Under the pieces are notes generated by a model. It worked only from the letters and a program-made list of their open reading frames with translations. It was not told where the DNA came from and searched no databases. Shown here piece after piece: positions 52,167-61,369 of a stretch of 64,000 nucleotides of DNA (its first letter is position 1; each line of letters starts with the position of its first letter). Source of the DNA: Lachnospiraceae bacterium NC2004 (lineage in GTDB: Bacteria; Bacillota; Clostridia; Lachnospirales; Lachnospiraceae); contig JHXB01000001.1 of assembly GCA_000621905.1 (NCBI GenBank), positions 517,800 through 581,799 on the forward strand, written 5' to 3'. The position numbers were made by a program, and so were the translations under genes.

Positions 52167-52778
52167 TTAACCCTCCAATTCCAAGAAATTCTTAAGTATA
52201 TTAAGTCCTACAGTACCGCTCTTCTCCGGATGAAACTGACATGCATAAATATTGCCTGAATGAACGGATGCATCTATATCTACAGAATAATTGGTAGTTG
52301 CAGCAACTATAGACTTATCACGCGCATCGAGATAATATGAATGGACGAAATAAACATAAGAATCATTAGGAATACCCTTAAACAAAGGAGAATCCGGCTT
52401 AATAGTGAGTGAATTCCATCCCATATGAGGAATCTTTAGACCTTCTTTATCAGGAATCCTCTTAATCTGTCCTTTTAAAAGGCAAAGCCCGTCAACATTT
52501 GGCGACTCATCACTTGACTCAAACAAGAGCTGCAATCCTAAGCAAATGCCAAGAAATGGCGTACCCTTGCTCACAACCTCTTTAATAACATCAACGAGAT
52601 TGTACTCAATCAGCTTATCCATCGCATCTTTAAATGCTCCAACGCCAGGCAAGATAACCTTATCGGCTGAAAGAATCTCGTCTCTGTCTCTCGTTAGGAC
52701 AACATCGTATCCAAAGTGATCAACGGCTTTATAAACACTCATTATATTGCCTGCATCATAATCAATAATCGCTACCAT
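52167..52778 (-). CDS. hisH: Imidazole glycerol phosphate synthase, glutamine amidotransferase
   Basis: 203-residue class I glutaminase. The catalytic Cys is in [13 protein letters not shown] and the His/Glu pair in CQFHPEKSG. It releases ammonia from Gln for HisF. ATG at 52778 preceded by AAGGGG. The hisH-hisF pair stands alone here. Confidence 0.96.
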   Translation of the reverse strand: MVAIIDYDAGNIMSVYKAVDHFGYDVVLTRDRDEILSADKVILPGVGAFKDAMDKLIEYNLVDVIKEVVSKGTPFLGICLGLQLLFESSDESPNVDGLCLLKGQIKRIPDKEGLKIPHMGWNSLTIKPDSPLFKGIPNDSYVYFVHSYYLDARDKSIVAATTNYSVDIDASVHSGNIYACQFHPEKSGTVGLNILKNFLELEG

Positions 52779-52802
52779 CAGGTATCCCCTTTCATAGTAA
52801 AT

Positions 52803-52831
52803 GTTAAAGTCGCCGATTATAAACCGGCGAC
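52803..52831 (-). terminator. Terminator of the 710-residue protein gene
   Basis: On the minus strand GTCGCCG / CGGCGAC around an AT loop then CTTTAAC, just after the stop at 52838. It separates this gene from hisH. Confidence 0.6.
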
Positions 52832-52837
52832 ATATAA

Positions 52838-54970
52838 TCAGTCAAATGTAAACAAAAAGTCATCATTTATCATAGACATGCTGTTGTTCTCTTTAAGATT
52901 CATATGAGCTACATAGTCAAGTACAGTAGTCGTATAATCCTCCTGGTCAAGCTTGGTCCAAGCGTTAACAACCTCCATACTGAGCCCATATTTGTTCATG
53001 AGCTCCTTCTCGATTGTCGCGTGAAGTCCGTCAAGATCGGATGAAATACCCATAGCCTTGGCTTCTTCGTAATGCTCGTTATACTTTCTTATACCTTTGA
53101 TAAGCGAATCAAGCGCGTTCTCGTACATCTCAAGCTTGGTAAAGTTGTTATATGAATCAATCTGTTGCTGAACGTACATAACGCATAGAATCTTGTCTTT
53201 AATCTCCTGATCTCTATCTTTGATGTCGACACCAACAATCTGATCATAAGCCTTACGATATTTCTGCATCTCAAAGTAGTTAGTAGCCCTTGCTATAACC
53301 ATGTGGTAATTGAACTCATTAGTTCCTAAGACTACTGTAGCTGCAAGAACTGCAAGTATGACAAATGTTGTCACAACCTGCTTAGGATTAATCTTCTTCT
53401 CCTTAGCGTCCTCAGCCTCTTCCTCAGCAGCAATCTTGGCTTTCTTGTCCTTGGCGGCAGCCTTCTTAACAACTGCAACCTCTTTGGCCTGGCTCTTCTT
53501 AAGTGCCTTGGCCTCTTGAGCTTCTTTCTTCTTCTGCTCTTTCTCTTCCTTGGCCTGCTCTTTGGCAGCAATCTTGGCTTCCTTAGCAGCTTTCTTGGCA
53601 GCCAATTCCTCCTCGGTCGGGAAATCTCCCTCTTCAGGAGGACCAAAGAGAAGTAATACCATCTTCTCCTTAAACGACTTCTTCTCTTCTGCTTCGCCTT
53701 CTCCACCGCCATCATCACCGATGAACTGGTTAAGGTCTACATCCTGAAGAGACTCCTCGGCCGCACCTTCAACACCGGATTGTGCCACCTTCTCCATTGT
53801 GCCGACTACGTCGTCATTGGCAAATGCTTCCTCAATGTCAGCAATTATATCGTTAGGATCCTTCTCTTCAGGCTTAAGCTTCTTGGCAGCCTTCTCTAAC
53901 TTCTTGGCTTCCTTAGCAGCCTTCTTGGCAGCTTTCATCTCTGCCTTTTGCTTCTTCTTAAGCTGTCTCTTAGAAAGAGTAGAATCGTCATTCATGAGAT
54001 CGGTCTCATCATTAAGTCCATTGGTGAGATCTTCGGTAAGATCTATCTCATTAAGAAGATCATCGGATATATCTACATTATTAAGCTCTCCCATATCAAC
54101 ATTGGAGATATCTACCTTAAACTCTGCCTTAGACTCAGGAGCATCAGGAATTGAAGAAATCTCTGACCCGTCTAAGCCCGGCATATCTGAAACCTCAGCA
54201 GTACTTGCCGCACTGTCTATAATGGAATTCATATGCTCTATAGCATCAATAGACTCACTGCTGCCCTCATCTACCTGAGGCTCATCTGTTGTAATAGCGG
54301 CAGCTTCAACATCAGGTATCAAAGAACCAGCACCCTCTTCAGGCGCACTAACCTCAGGTTGCTCAGCTACTTCAGGAACAGCTTCATCTAAAGAAGGTGC
54401 TTCTGTTGACTCTGTACCCTCAGCGGACACTTCCGGCTCCGTACTATCAACGGGTGCCTCAGAAGCAGCCTCATAAACTGCCGGTTCCTCTGCTTGCTCT
54501 TCAACCTCAATAGCGATTGATGAATTGTCCTCAGTAGCGCTAGGTGCCTCAGAAGCACTCGCCTCTTCTTCAGAGAAAATGTCATCAAGCATATTATTAA
54601 GACGATCTTCTTCATTGGATGTATCTTCCCCGGAAGCCTCTTCAGAAGCTGCAGCATTAGCCTGTCTCATATATTCAAGCGCCTCGGCCTCAGCCTTCTC
54701 CTTCATGGTAAGCTCTTTCTCTTCAGACTTGTCTGAAGGTGCGGCATCTGAATCAGAACTGTCTGACGAGCCTGAATCGCCATCAGTGCCACCTAATGCC
54801 TTGTCCTCTTCAGCAAGCTCCTTATGAGCCTTCTCTTTGTTTTCAGGGCTCATGCCAAGCAAATCATACATTGCATCATTTGCATCGTCTAATGTATTAA
54901 GTTGTTCGGTCTCGGGATCGTAATCTGAAAAAATCTCCCCGAATTCAGTCAAATCACTAGCATCAGCCAT
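52838..54970 (-). CDS. Large acidic/KA-rich membrane protein of unknown function
   Basis: 710 residues. Residues ~1-335 are an acidic, disordered Glu/Asp/Ser/Ala region; ~340-390 and ~470-525 are Lys/Ala helical tracts; one membrane segment lies at ~531-549; the last 160 residues form a helical, TPR-like external domain (YFEMQKYRKAYDQIVG and LEMYENALDSLIKGI). By the positive-inside rule the long N-terminus is cytosolic. It has no signal peptide. It lies between hisH and cheV, separated from both by terminators, so it is monocistronic. I do not recognise the family. Confidence 0.8.
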   Translation of the reverse strand: MADASDLTEFGEIFSDYDPETEQLNTLDDANDAMYDLLGMSPENKEKAHKELAEEDKALGGTDGDSGSSDSSDSDAAPSDKSEEKELTMKEKAEAEALEYMRQANAAASEEASGEDTSNEEDRLNNMLDDIFSEEEASASEAPSATEDNSSIAIEVEEQAEEPAVYEAASEAPVDSTEPEVSAEGTESTEAPSLDEAVPEVAEQPEVSAPEEGAGSLIPDVEAAAITTDEPQVDEGSSESIDAIEHMNSIIDSAASTAEVSDMPGLDGSEISSIPDAPESKAEFKVDISNVDMGELNNVDISDDLLNEIDLTEDLTNGLNDETDLMNDDSTLSKRQLKKKQKAEMKAAKKAAKEAKKLEKAAKKLKPEEKDPNDIIADIEEAFANDDVVGTMEKVAQSGVEGAAEESLQDVDLNQFIGDDGGGEGEAEEKKSFKEKMVLLLFGPPEEGDFPTEEELAAKKAAKEAKIAAKEQAKEEKEQKKKEAQEAKALKKSQAKEVAVVKKAAAKDKKAKIAAEEEAEDAKEKKINPKQVVTTFVILAVLAATVVLGTNEFNYHMVIARATNYFEMQKYRKAYDQIVGVDIKDRDQEIKDKILCVMYVQQQIDSYNNFTKLEMYENALDSLIKGIRKYNEHYEEAKAMGISSDLDGLHATIEKELMNKYGLSMEVVNAWTKLDQEDYTTTVLDYVAHMNLKENNSMSMINDDFLFTFD

Positions 54971-55038
54971 AAATACATCTCCAAATTATATAATATATAA
55001 CCAAATCTAAATATCCATAATCATTCAACATTGTACCA

Positions 55039-55071
55039 CAAAATAAGGGCTTATGCAAATGCATAAGCCCT
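55039..55071 (-). terminator. cheV terminator
   Basis: AGGGCTTATGC / GCATAAGCCCT, an 11-bp perfect stem with a 4-nt loop, followed on the minus strand by TATTTTG. Confidence 0.75.
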
Positions 55072-55092
55072 ATATTTATAAATTATATTAAA

Positions 55093-56010
55093 TTAGTCGT
55101 TACCATAGGTCTCCTTGATAAGATTATCCATAACACCAACAAGCTTACCAATCTCAGGCTTGGTAATCTGTGCGTTAACACCCAAGCTCTCTCCCTTACG
55201 ACGCATCTCATCATTGATAAGAGATGAGAAAATCATAATTGGAAGCTTATCGAACTCATGTCTGTCTCTTATGAGCTTACATAGACGGTGTCCATCCATA
55301 AGAGGCATCTCTATATCTGTGATGACGAGCTTAACATGATTGTAAATGTCATCGCCCTCATTGTTCCACTGAACAAGCTTGTCCCAAGCTTCCTGACCAT
55401 TGTTACACATAACAAGATTGGTATATCCCGCTTTGTGAAGCGAATCCTGAATAAGCTTGCTAAGAAGTGGAGAATCCTCGGCAATAAGTACTCTTGAGTC
55501 GTTACGCTCACGCTCTCCCATCTTGTCAATCTCTGACATCTTAAGAGAAGTCTCAGGACTGATGTCTGATACAATCTTCTCGAAGTCAAGAATGATGATA
55601 AGCTTATCTGTAAACTTCAAAATACCGGTTGATGCACTGTTCTCGGTTGAGTTAACGGTGCGATCCGGTTTATTGACCTCTGCCCATGATACTCTGTGAA
55701 TACCAACAACCTGATGAACATGGAATGCGATATTCAAATTATTAAAGTTGGTTACAATGAGCATGTCAGTTGGATTCTGCACTGAAGGCAGACTAAGCGC
55801 TCTTGCAAGGTCTATAACGGTAATAATATCATCACGCGGCATAAACAGGCCTTCGATAAAAGGATGTGCGTTAGGTACTGGTGTAATCGGCTGATATGAT
55901 AAAATCTCCCTAACCTTAGCTACGTTAATACCGTAGTGATTGTTACCTATCATAAACTCCAAAATCTCTAACTCATTAGTTCCACTCTCAAGTAAGATAT
56001 TAGTCTCCAT
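55093..56010 (-). CDS. cheV: Chemotaxis coupling protein CheV
   Basis: About 305 residues: a CheW domain (~10-150, FMIGNNHYGINVAKVREILSY) fused to a response-regulator receiver (~175-305) with the phospho-Asp in LVITDIEMPLMDG and a Lys in TKPE. CheV couples receptors to CheA and aids adaptation. The ATG at 56010 follows AGGAGGG; a TTG three bases earlier is less likely. No che, fli or mcp genes are in the window, so this is an orphan cheV. Confidence 0.93.
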   Translation of the reverse strand: METNILLESGTNELEILEFMIGNNHYGINVAKVREILSYQPITPVPNAHPFIEGLFMPRDDIITVIDLARALSLPSVQNPTDMLIVTNFNNLNIAFHVHQVVGIHRVSWAEVNKPDRTVNSTENSASTGILKFTDKLIIILDFEKIVSDISPETSLKMSEIDKMGERERNDSRVLIAEDSPLLSKLIQDSLHKAGYTNLVMCNNGQEAWDKLVQWNNEGDDIYNHVKLVITDIEMPLMDGHRLCKLIRDRHEFDKLPIMIFSSLINDEMRRKGESLGVNAQITKPEIGKLVGVMDNLIKETYGND

Positions 56011-56033
56011 CAAAAGCCCTCCTATTGTTTCAT

Positions 56034-56831
56034 TTATTGCAAAGCCACAGATGTCTCTGACTGGCCATTGCTGACATTAAATGTTGCGCCGTTGCTCGGC
56101 TTATTTATACCCTGAGGCACCTCAAAAATTGCAACTACATTACGACTCTTGCCTGCCTTGATGCTACCCTGGAATACAGAGATGTCATCATCAAGCACAG
56201 TAAGTAACGAATATGTAGTGCCTGTATCTAAGGTTACGGAATATCTGTAATTGTAATCAAGCATGTTGACAGTCTTAGTGTCCTTGCCTGTATTCTTAAG
56301 CTTAACCTTAACTATAAGAAGCTGACCACCGTTAATAGGCGTAATATCAGCACTACTTGCATTCTTGTCACCATATTTCTTGGTAAAATAGTAACCATTG
56401 TAGGTTGCCTTTAAGTTAAGCTTGCTAAATGCAGTTGAAAGATCCTTGCTGACATTGGCAGTAGGAACTCCGGGACCACCGTTACTATTACTTCCTGTGT
56501 TATCACCACTAGGCGAATTGCCGGAATCTCCTGAACCACCATCAGATGAGTTACTCTCTGTAGTTGCTTCTGCAAGTGTCTCAGTTGTAGCTACCACCTC
56601 TGTAGTAGCTTCTGTGTCCTCACCTGCATCAGAGCTCGCATCCGCACTTGCATCTGCGCTAACAGGCATAATAAGCCTTCTCTCATATCCCGGATCACCT
56701 TGAAGTACAGTATGAGCCGCATATTCTGCTATAAGTGAACTCTCTTCCTCAGTGAGAGGATTCTTGTCACCACAACCATATAAAACGCTAACAAATAGCA
56801 CTGTGGCAAACAATAATACTATGCGTCTCAT
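56034..56831 (-). CDS. DUF4352-like lipoprotein
   Basis: 265 residues. Lipobox VSVLYGCG at the N-terminus. Residues ~50-120 are a low-complexity Asp/Ala/Ser/Thr/Gly linker, followed by a beta-sandwich with GQLLIVKVKLKNTGKDTKTVNMLDY then FEVPQG, as in DUF4352 (immunoglobulin-like, telobox-type) extracellular domains. Surface-exposed, function unknown. It precedes cheV by 23 bp and may be co-transcribed with it. Confidence 0.75.
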   Translation of the reverse strand: MRRIVLLFATVLFVSVLYGCGDKNPLTEEESSLIAEYAAHTVLQGDPGYERRLIMPVSADASADASSDAGEDTEATTEVVATTETLAEATTESNSSDGGSGDSGNSPSGDNTGSNSNGGPGVPTANVSKDLSTAFSKLNLKATYNGYYFTKKYGDKNASSADITPINGGQLLIVKVKLKNTGKDTKTVNMLDYNYRYSVTLDTGTTYSLLTVLDDDISVFQGSIKAGKSRNVVAIFEVPQGINKPSNGATFNVSNGQSETSVALQ

Positions 56832-56976
56832 GATATTCCTCCTTCATACTTCTATATTTTAACACTAATTCACAAATCTATCAAGGAAAATGTCATACCA
56901 AATGAACAAAATATACAAAAATTTTCATAAAAAACTGACAAACCGCGTAAAAACTAGTAAATCCACCGTTAAACAA

Positions 56977-58527
56977 CTACGCATCTACAGGCGATACATC
57001 ACCTTCTTTACTTACATCCAAGTCGAAATAGAACCTGACGCCACCGTTAACATTTTCAACACCAAATGCTTTATTGTGTGCACGCATAGTTGCGGCAACA
57101 ATAGATAAACCTATTCCGTTACCTCCGTATTCGCGACTTCTAGCCTTGTCAGCCTTGTAGAACTTGATAAAGAGCTTATCTATATCCTCATCCGCAATAT
57201 GTTCTCCGGAATTCTCAATATACACCCTTAAGTTGTTATCGACAGACTCAGTATATATTCTGACCTTCTTGTCTCCCGACAAATGATTGAGCGCATTGTT
57301 GAAATAGTTAGTGATTACACCCTCAATACCGAATTCATCGGCCCAGCAGTAGGTATTAGGCGTAATATCGATACTGACAGTTGCCTCAGCCTGCTGTATA
57401 AGGATATCGGACATCATAACAACATTGCTGACAACCTCATAAAGATCAAATCTCTCGATAGTAAGCTGATTATCACCGTACTCAAGCTCAGTAAGGACAA
57501 GAAGATTCTTGACCATCTGATTCATCTTAGAAGACTCATCAATTATGACATCACAGTAAAACTCCTTGCTCTCTTCGTCATCGAGAACATTGTCCTTCAA
57601 CCCTTCAGCATATCCTTGAATAAGCGCTATCGGAGTCTTAAGCTCATGAGATACATTTGAAACGAACTCTTTACGCATCTCATCAATCTCTTCCTTCTTC
57701 TCGATGTCCTTCTTAAGCTCGTTGTTGGCCGTTTTAAGCTCGCTTATGGTCTCCTCAAGCTTGTTAGACAGGTTGTTCATACTAGAACCAAGCTCGCCAA
57801 TCTCATCATTACTGAACTTAGTCACCTTGGCATCAAAATCAAGATTACTCATCCTTCTGGCAATCTCAGCCATATCAGAAACCGGCTTAGCATAAGTATT
57901 ACTGACGAAAAACATCATAATACTACCAAGCACAATCAAAATCAAGCCGACATACATAGTAAACCTGTTACATATCGCTGCGCTCCTTTTGATACTCTCT
58001 AAAGGCGTCTGAATAACAATTACATGCTCATTATCGAGCGTGCCAATCAGATCCAAATAATCAGAGGAAGTCCTGTTATCATGGGTCTTTTGGATGACAT
58101 ACGAGCCTTTATGCGTATCTGAAGCCTTGTGGTACACCCAGTCATCAGAGTTATGCTCGCTCGCCTCAACATTGGCAGCAAGAGAAAAAAGCGTCTCCAT
58201 GCTTGCAAATCCTAAATATCCGTCATTGGATGTGGAATAGTCCGGCACAACATGGTTCTCGTCAATAAACCGCCCTATAACCACCTCGATATTGCTGTTG
58301 GTGTAATAATTCTTCGACAGTATATCAAATATCTTCTCCGACTCTCCTAGCATGCCGTTAATCTCGTCGTAAGAATCCATAAGAACATGCCTTACCTGAC
58401 CGAGGTAGTATTTTTCAAGGAAAACCCTGCTCACAAGCTGTGTAACGCCAACAAAGCATATAAGAACAATTATAAGAGTAAAAGTAAGTTTGGTTCTAAT
58501 TGAGCCCTTCTTCTTAGAAAATGACAT
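56977..58527 (-). CDS. Sensor histidine kinase
   Basis: 516 residues: TM1 ~12-34, an external sensor region to ~190, TM2 ~191-208, HAMP ~209-262, a coiled coil, then HisKA with the phospho-accepting His294 (SHELKTP) and an HATPase with N box NYFNNALNHL and G boxes YGGNGIGLSI. A PhoR/WalK-like layout without a PAS domain. Its ATG directly abuts the response-regulator stop. Stimulus unknown. Confidence 0.9.
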   Translation of the reverse strand: MSFSKKKGSIRTKLTFTLIIVLICFVGVTQLVSRVFLEKYYLGQVRHVLMDSYDEINGMLGESEKIFDILSKNYYTNSNIEVVIGRFIDENHVVPDYSTSNDGYLGFASMETLFSLAANVEASEHNSDDWVYHKASDTHKGSYVIQKTHDNRTSSDYLDLIGTLDNEHVIVIQTPLESIKRSAAICNRFTMYVGLILIVLGSIMMFFVSNTYAKPVSDMAEIARRMSNLDFDAKVTKFSNDEIGELGSSMNNLSNKLEETISELKTANNELKKDIEKKEEIDEMRKEFVSNVSHELKTPIALIQGYAEGLKDNVLDDEESKEFYCDVIIDESSKMNQMVKNLLVLTELEYGDNQLTIERFDLYEVVSNVVMMSDILIQQAEATVSIDITPNTYCWADEFGIEGVITNYFNNALNHLSGDKKVRIYTESVDNNLRVYIENSGEHIADEDIDKLFIKFYKADKARSREYGGNGIGLSIVAATMRAHNKAFGVENVNGGVRFYFDLDVSKEGDVSPVDA

Positions 58528-59205
58528 TTAAACCACCTCGAATTTATATCCCATGCCCCAAATAGTCTTGATATAATCGCCTTTATCGCCAAGCTTGTTA
58601 CGAAGCTTCTTGACATGAGTGTCGATAGTCCTCGCATCACCGAAATAATCGTAATTCCATACATTGTTAAGAATCTTCTCTCTAGAAAGAGCAACTCCCT
58701 GGTTGACAATAAAGTAGTTAAGAAGCTCGAATTCTTTATAAGATAGCTGAATAATCTCGCCGTCAATCCTGACTTCGTGCGCAGATACATCAAGCTCAAT
58801 ACCGCCGGCAATAAGCGTCTCATTGTTCTGCTCTAAGCCCGCTCTTCTAAGAATCGCCTCAACCCTTGCGACCAGAATCTTAGGGCTGAAAGGTTTAGAA
58901 ATGTATTCGTCAACACCTAGCTCAAATCCCATGAGTTCATCTCTCTCCTCTGTCTTAGCAGTGAGCATAATGATAGGCACCTTAGAATACTGCCTAATCT
59001 CCTTGCACACTTCCCAGCCGTCCATCTTAGGCATCATAACATCAAGTATAATAAGGTCGATATCATTATTCTTAAAGAAAATGTCAACGGCCTCTTCACC
59101 GTCCGCCGCCTCAACGACCTCAAAATCCTTCTTAACCAGGAAATCTCTTACAAGCTTTCTCATTCTCGATTCATCATCTACAACTAATATCTTAAGCTGA
59201 TTCAT
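58528..59205 (-). CDS. OmpR/PhoB-family response regulator
   Basis: 225 residues: receiver domain with Asp55 (IILDVMMPKMDG), Thr in MLTAKTE and Lys in YISKPFS, then a winged-helix DNA-binding domain (ARTIDTHVKKLRNKLG, IKTIWGMGYKFEV). The frame extends 93 bases further up, but the ATG at 59205 follows TAGGAGGG. Paired with the kinase downstream. Confidence 0.94.
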   Translation of the reverse strand: MNQLKILVVDDESRMRKLVRDFLVKKDFEVVEAADGEEAVDIFFKNNDIDLIILDVMMPKMDGWEVCKEIRQYSKVPIIMLTAKTEERDELMGFELGVDEYISKPFSPKILVARVEAILRRAGLEQNNETLIAGGIELDVSAHEVRIDGEIIQLSYKEFELLNYFIVNQGVALSREKILNNVWNYDYFGDARTIDTHVKKLRNKLGDKGDYIKTIWGMGYKFEVV

Positions 59206-59225
59206 AAGAATCCCTCCTAATCGCA

Positions 59226-59264
59226 TAAAAAAATATTCTGATGATAATAATATCATCAGAATAT
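59226..59264 (-). terminator. Terminator after the 59267 gene
   Basis: ATATTCTGATGAT and its exact complement form a 13-bp stem with a 6-nt loop, then a T7 run on the minus strand. Separates that gene from the two-component system. Confidence 0.85.
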
Positions 59265-59266
59265 GA

Positions 59267-59827
59267 CTAATCTGTGTCTTTATCAATTCCAAGTTCAACT
59301 TCCTTATCGGCTACAGCCGCTTCTCTAGCTTCGAGCTCCTCTTCCCACTCGGAATACTTACTGATAATCCTGTCTTCATAACCGACATATCCGGTATTCG
59401 GAGCAAAGAATGCTATAAGGAACATACCGACTATAATAACTATAAGTCCTACTATAAGAATATTCCTGCGCTTAACTGCTGACATAAGTTCTCTTACTTC
59501 CTTAAGAAGCTGATCGTGAGTGAACTCGTTCTGCTTCTTGGCTAAAGAACTGGTCTCTTTGCGCTCAACCTTTATGTTGGGAATATCGGTCTCTTCAACA
59601 CCAAACTCATTGATAAGCTTAAGCCTGAGTTCCCTCATAAACTCAACACCGATAGGCGTTACAAGCATATTCTTAGAAACCAGTCGCTTATAAATCGTAA
59701 GAACGCTGTCCCTGTCACTAAGATCCATCTTGGTGCGTATAGATGTGATATTCTTCTGCTCTCTGACAGCTAAATTGTATTCTTCTCTTGTTGAAAATGA
59801 AAAACCGTCAACATAGAATGTATCCAT
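59267..59827 (-). CDS. Single-pass membrane protein of unknown function
   Basis: 186 residues. A soluble N-terminal part (~1-115) with a conserved-looking basic/helical character, one membrane segment (~122-141, NILIVGLIVIIVGMFLIAFF), then a short acidic coiled-coil tail. The start follows GGCGGAG. It sits between a lipoprotein and the two-component genes; it may belong with the lipoprotein (21 bp gap). Confidence 0.7.
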   Translation of the reverse strand: MDTFYVDGFSFSTREEYNLAVREQKNITSIRTKMDLSDRDSVLTIYKRLVSKNMLVTPIGVEFMRELRLKLINEFGVEETDIPNIKVERKETSSLAKKQNEFTHDQLLKEVRELMSAVKRRNILIVGLIVIIVGMFLIAFFAPNTGYVGYEDRIISKYSEWEEELEAREAAVADKEVELGIDKDTD

Positions 59828-59848
59828 ATAATCTCCGCCTAATAAAGC

Positions 59849-60388
59849 TTATGAAGCCTCACCGCTTGCACTTACATCTCCTGCAGAAACGTTGATATTG
59901 TGCTCATTAGCAAGAGTAACAATATCTGCTCTATGCTGCTCAATCTTGGTCTTACCCTGAGTAATAAGCTCATTAGCAGCCTTAGCTCCATCTGAATCGT
60001 TACTTGTGATCGCATCATTAAGCTGAATCATACCCTCTAACTGATCCTTAGCGCCTGAAAGGTAAGTATCCTTAAGAGCCTTAACCTCCTCTGTTGCAGG
60101 TGAAAGAGCCTCTAAATCCTTAACAAATGTTGTATAGGTAGGAATAATCTCATCGTTAAATGCAGAAGCAATCTCCTTACGCTTCATATCTGCGATACCG
60201 TTAGAAACTTCATTGTATCTCTCAATAGCCGTTGCCTCATTGCCCTTGATAGTAGGCAAATCGGTCTCAACATACTTAATCAAGTCCTCCTGAACAGGAT
60301 CCTTAGCCTCTTCACTACTATTAGACTTACATCCTGCCAAACTAAAAACCATTAAAAAAGCGAGCATAAGCGCGCAAAATCTCTTCAT
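59849..60388 (-). CDS. Helical lipoprotein of unknown function
   Basis: 179 residues. Signal peptide with lipobox FSLAGCKS. The mature part is almost all helix (Ala/Glu/Lys rich), with a disordered Ser/Glu linker after the Cys and a Ser-rich C-terminal end. No family recognised. Anchored outside the membrane and presumably matured by the LspA encoded in this window. Confidence 0.75.
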   Translation of the reverse strand: MKRFCALMLAFLMVFSLAGCKSNSSEEAKDPVQEDLIKYVETDLPTIKGNEATAIERYNEVSNGIADMKRKEIASAFNDEIIPTYTTFVKDLEALSPATEEVKALKDTYLSGAKDQLEGMIQLNDAITSNDSDGAKAANELITQGKTKIEQHRADIVTLANEHNINVSAGDVSASGEAS

Positions 60389-60445
60389 GATGTATTGCTC
60401 CTCATTATTTTATAGATTTAAGCATATAGCTTAATATGTCCAAAA

Positions 60446-60796
60446 TGGACCAGAGGGGAATCGAACCCCTGTCCGAAAACATATTCACCCAAGTATCTCC
60501 CATTACAGTCTGTTGTTTAAATTCCCTGTGTCAGTCGCCAACAGACAGGCTAAAAACACAGGTAGCTTCATAATACCTCTTAACATTCAAAGCTTTATGC
60601 TAAGCGTTCCCCACCGTGTTTGAAGCCGGTACTTGGATTGGTAGGCACACCCAAGCCGACTGCTACCTAAGATTAGGCAGCGTAAGCTAATGTATTATCA
60701 GCGTTTAAATTTAATTCCGTCGGATTAACGTGGTGTCCGGAGTTCCACGAATGGCTGCTTAGACTTCAATATCCCCGTCGAAACCAGTACTAGCCC
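60446..60796 (-). ncRNA. ssrA: Transfer-messenger RNA
   Basis: 351 nt, one-piece form. The 5' end GGGCTAG pairs with CTGGTCC at the 3' end (two G-U pairs) followed by discriminator A (60446); CCA is not encoded. Near the 5' end is GGTTTCGACGGGG, and the T-arm is AGGGGTTCGATTCCCCT. The tag reading frame at 60702-60673 encodes ADNTLAYAA-stop (a preceding AAC codon could add Asn). With SmpB it rescues stalled ribosomes. RNase R, which degrades the freed mRNA, is encoded two genes upstream. Confidence 0.95.
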
Positions 60797-60845
60797 TGAT
60801 TTTAAGCATACTGACGCGAGCACAAAGTTCACATCAGTACACTAT

Positions 60846-60874
60846 ATGATAACGCAAGAATTAAAATCAGTCAA
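60846..60874 (-). promoter_or_regulatory. ssrA promoter
   Basis: On the minus strand TTGACT (60874-60869) and TATCAT (60851-60846), 17-bp spacer, about 50 bp before the mature 5' end, so RNase P processing of a short leader is expected. Confidence 0.65.
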
Positions 60875-60889
60875 TATCATTTGAAAAAA

Positions 60890-61360
60890 TCACTTAAGAT
60901 TTCTGATCTTGAAATCCCTTGCTGCCTCTCTTGCCTGGTCTTTCTTGGCAATCGAGTCTCTCTTGTCATAAAGCTTCTTACCTTTGGCAAGAGCAATGCT
61001 TACTTTAACCTTGCTTCCCTTAAAATAAACCTTAAGTGGAACAATCGTGTATCCCTTAATCTTGATAGAGCCCAAAAGCTTTCTAATCTCAGATTTATGA
61101 AGAAGCAGCTTTCTCTTCCTAAGCGGATCCTTATTGAAGATATTGCCCTTCTCATATGGATTGATATGCATTCTGTTGATGAAGACCTCTTCATTGTCGA
61201 TACTGATAAATGCTTCTTTGATGCTGCACTGTCCAAGTCTTAGCGACTTAACTTCAGTACCACAAAGCGCAATACCGGCCTCATAGGTCTCCTCTATAAA
61301 GTAGTCGTGAAAAGCCTTTTTGTTGTTAGCTATAAGCTTCTCACCCGTCTTATCTGCCAT
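60890..61360 (-). CDS. smpB: SsrA-binding protein
   Basis: 156 residues, with the conserved [23 protein letters not shown] and HINPYEKGN regions and a basic C-terminal tail (DFKIRNLK). Binds the tRNA-like domain of tmRNA, whose gene starts 94 bp downstream. Its start is 9 bp after the rnr stop, so the two are probably co-transcribed. Confidence 0.96.
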   Translation of the reverse strand: MADKTGEKLIANNKKAFHDYFIEETYEAGIALCGTEVKSLRLGQCSIKEAFISIDNEEVFINRMHINPYEKGNIFNKDPLRKRKLLLHKSEIRKLLGSIKIKGYTIVPLKVYFKGSKVKVSIALAKGKKLYDKRDSIAKKDQAREAARDFKIRNLK

Positions 61361-61369
61361 GTCTTCCTC

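Noticed and set aside
53371..53718. Arg-rich ORF within the 710-residue gene
   Set aside because: A frame-shifted reading of Lys/Ala/Glu codons; no start signal.
60446..60796. Split (two-piece) tmRNA
   Set aside because: At first the two ends did not seem to pair, but GGGCTAG and CTGGTCC pair fully when G-U is allowed, so a one-piece tmRNA explains the data.
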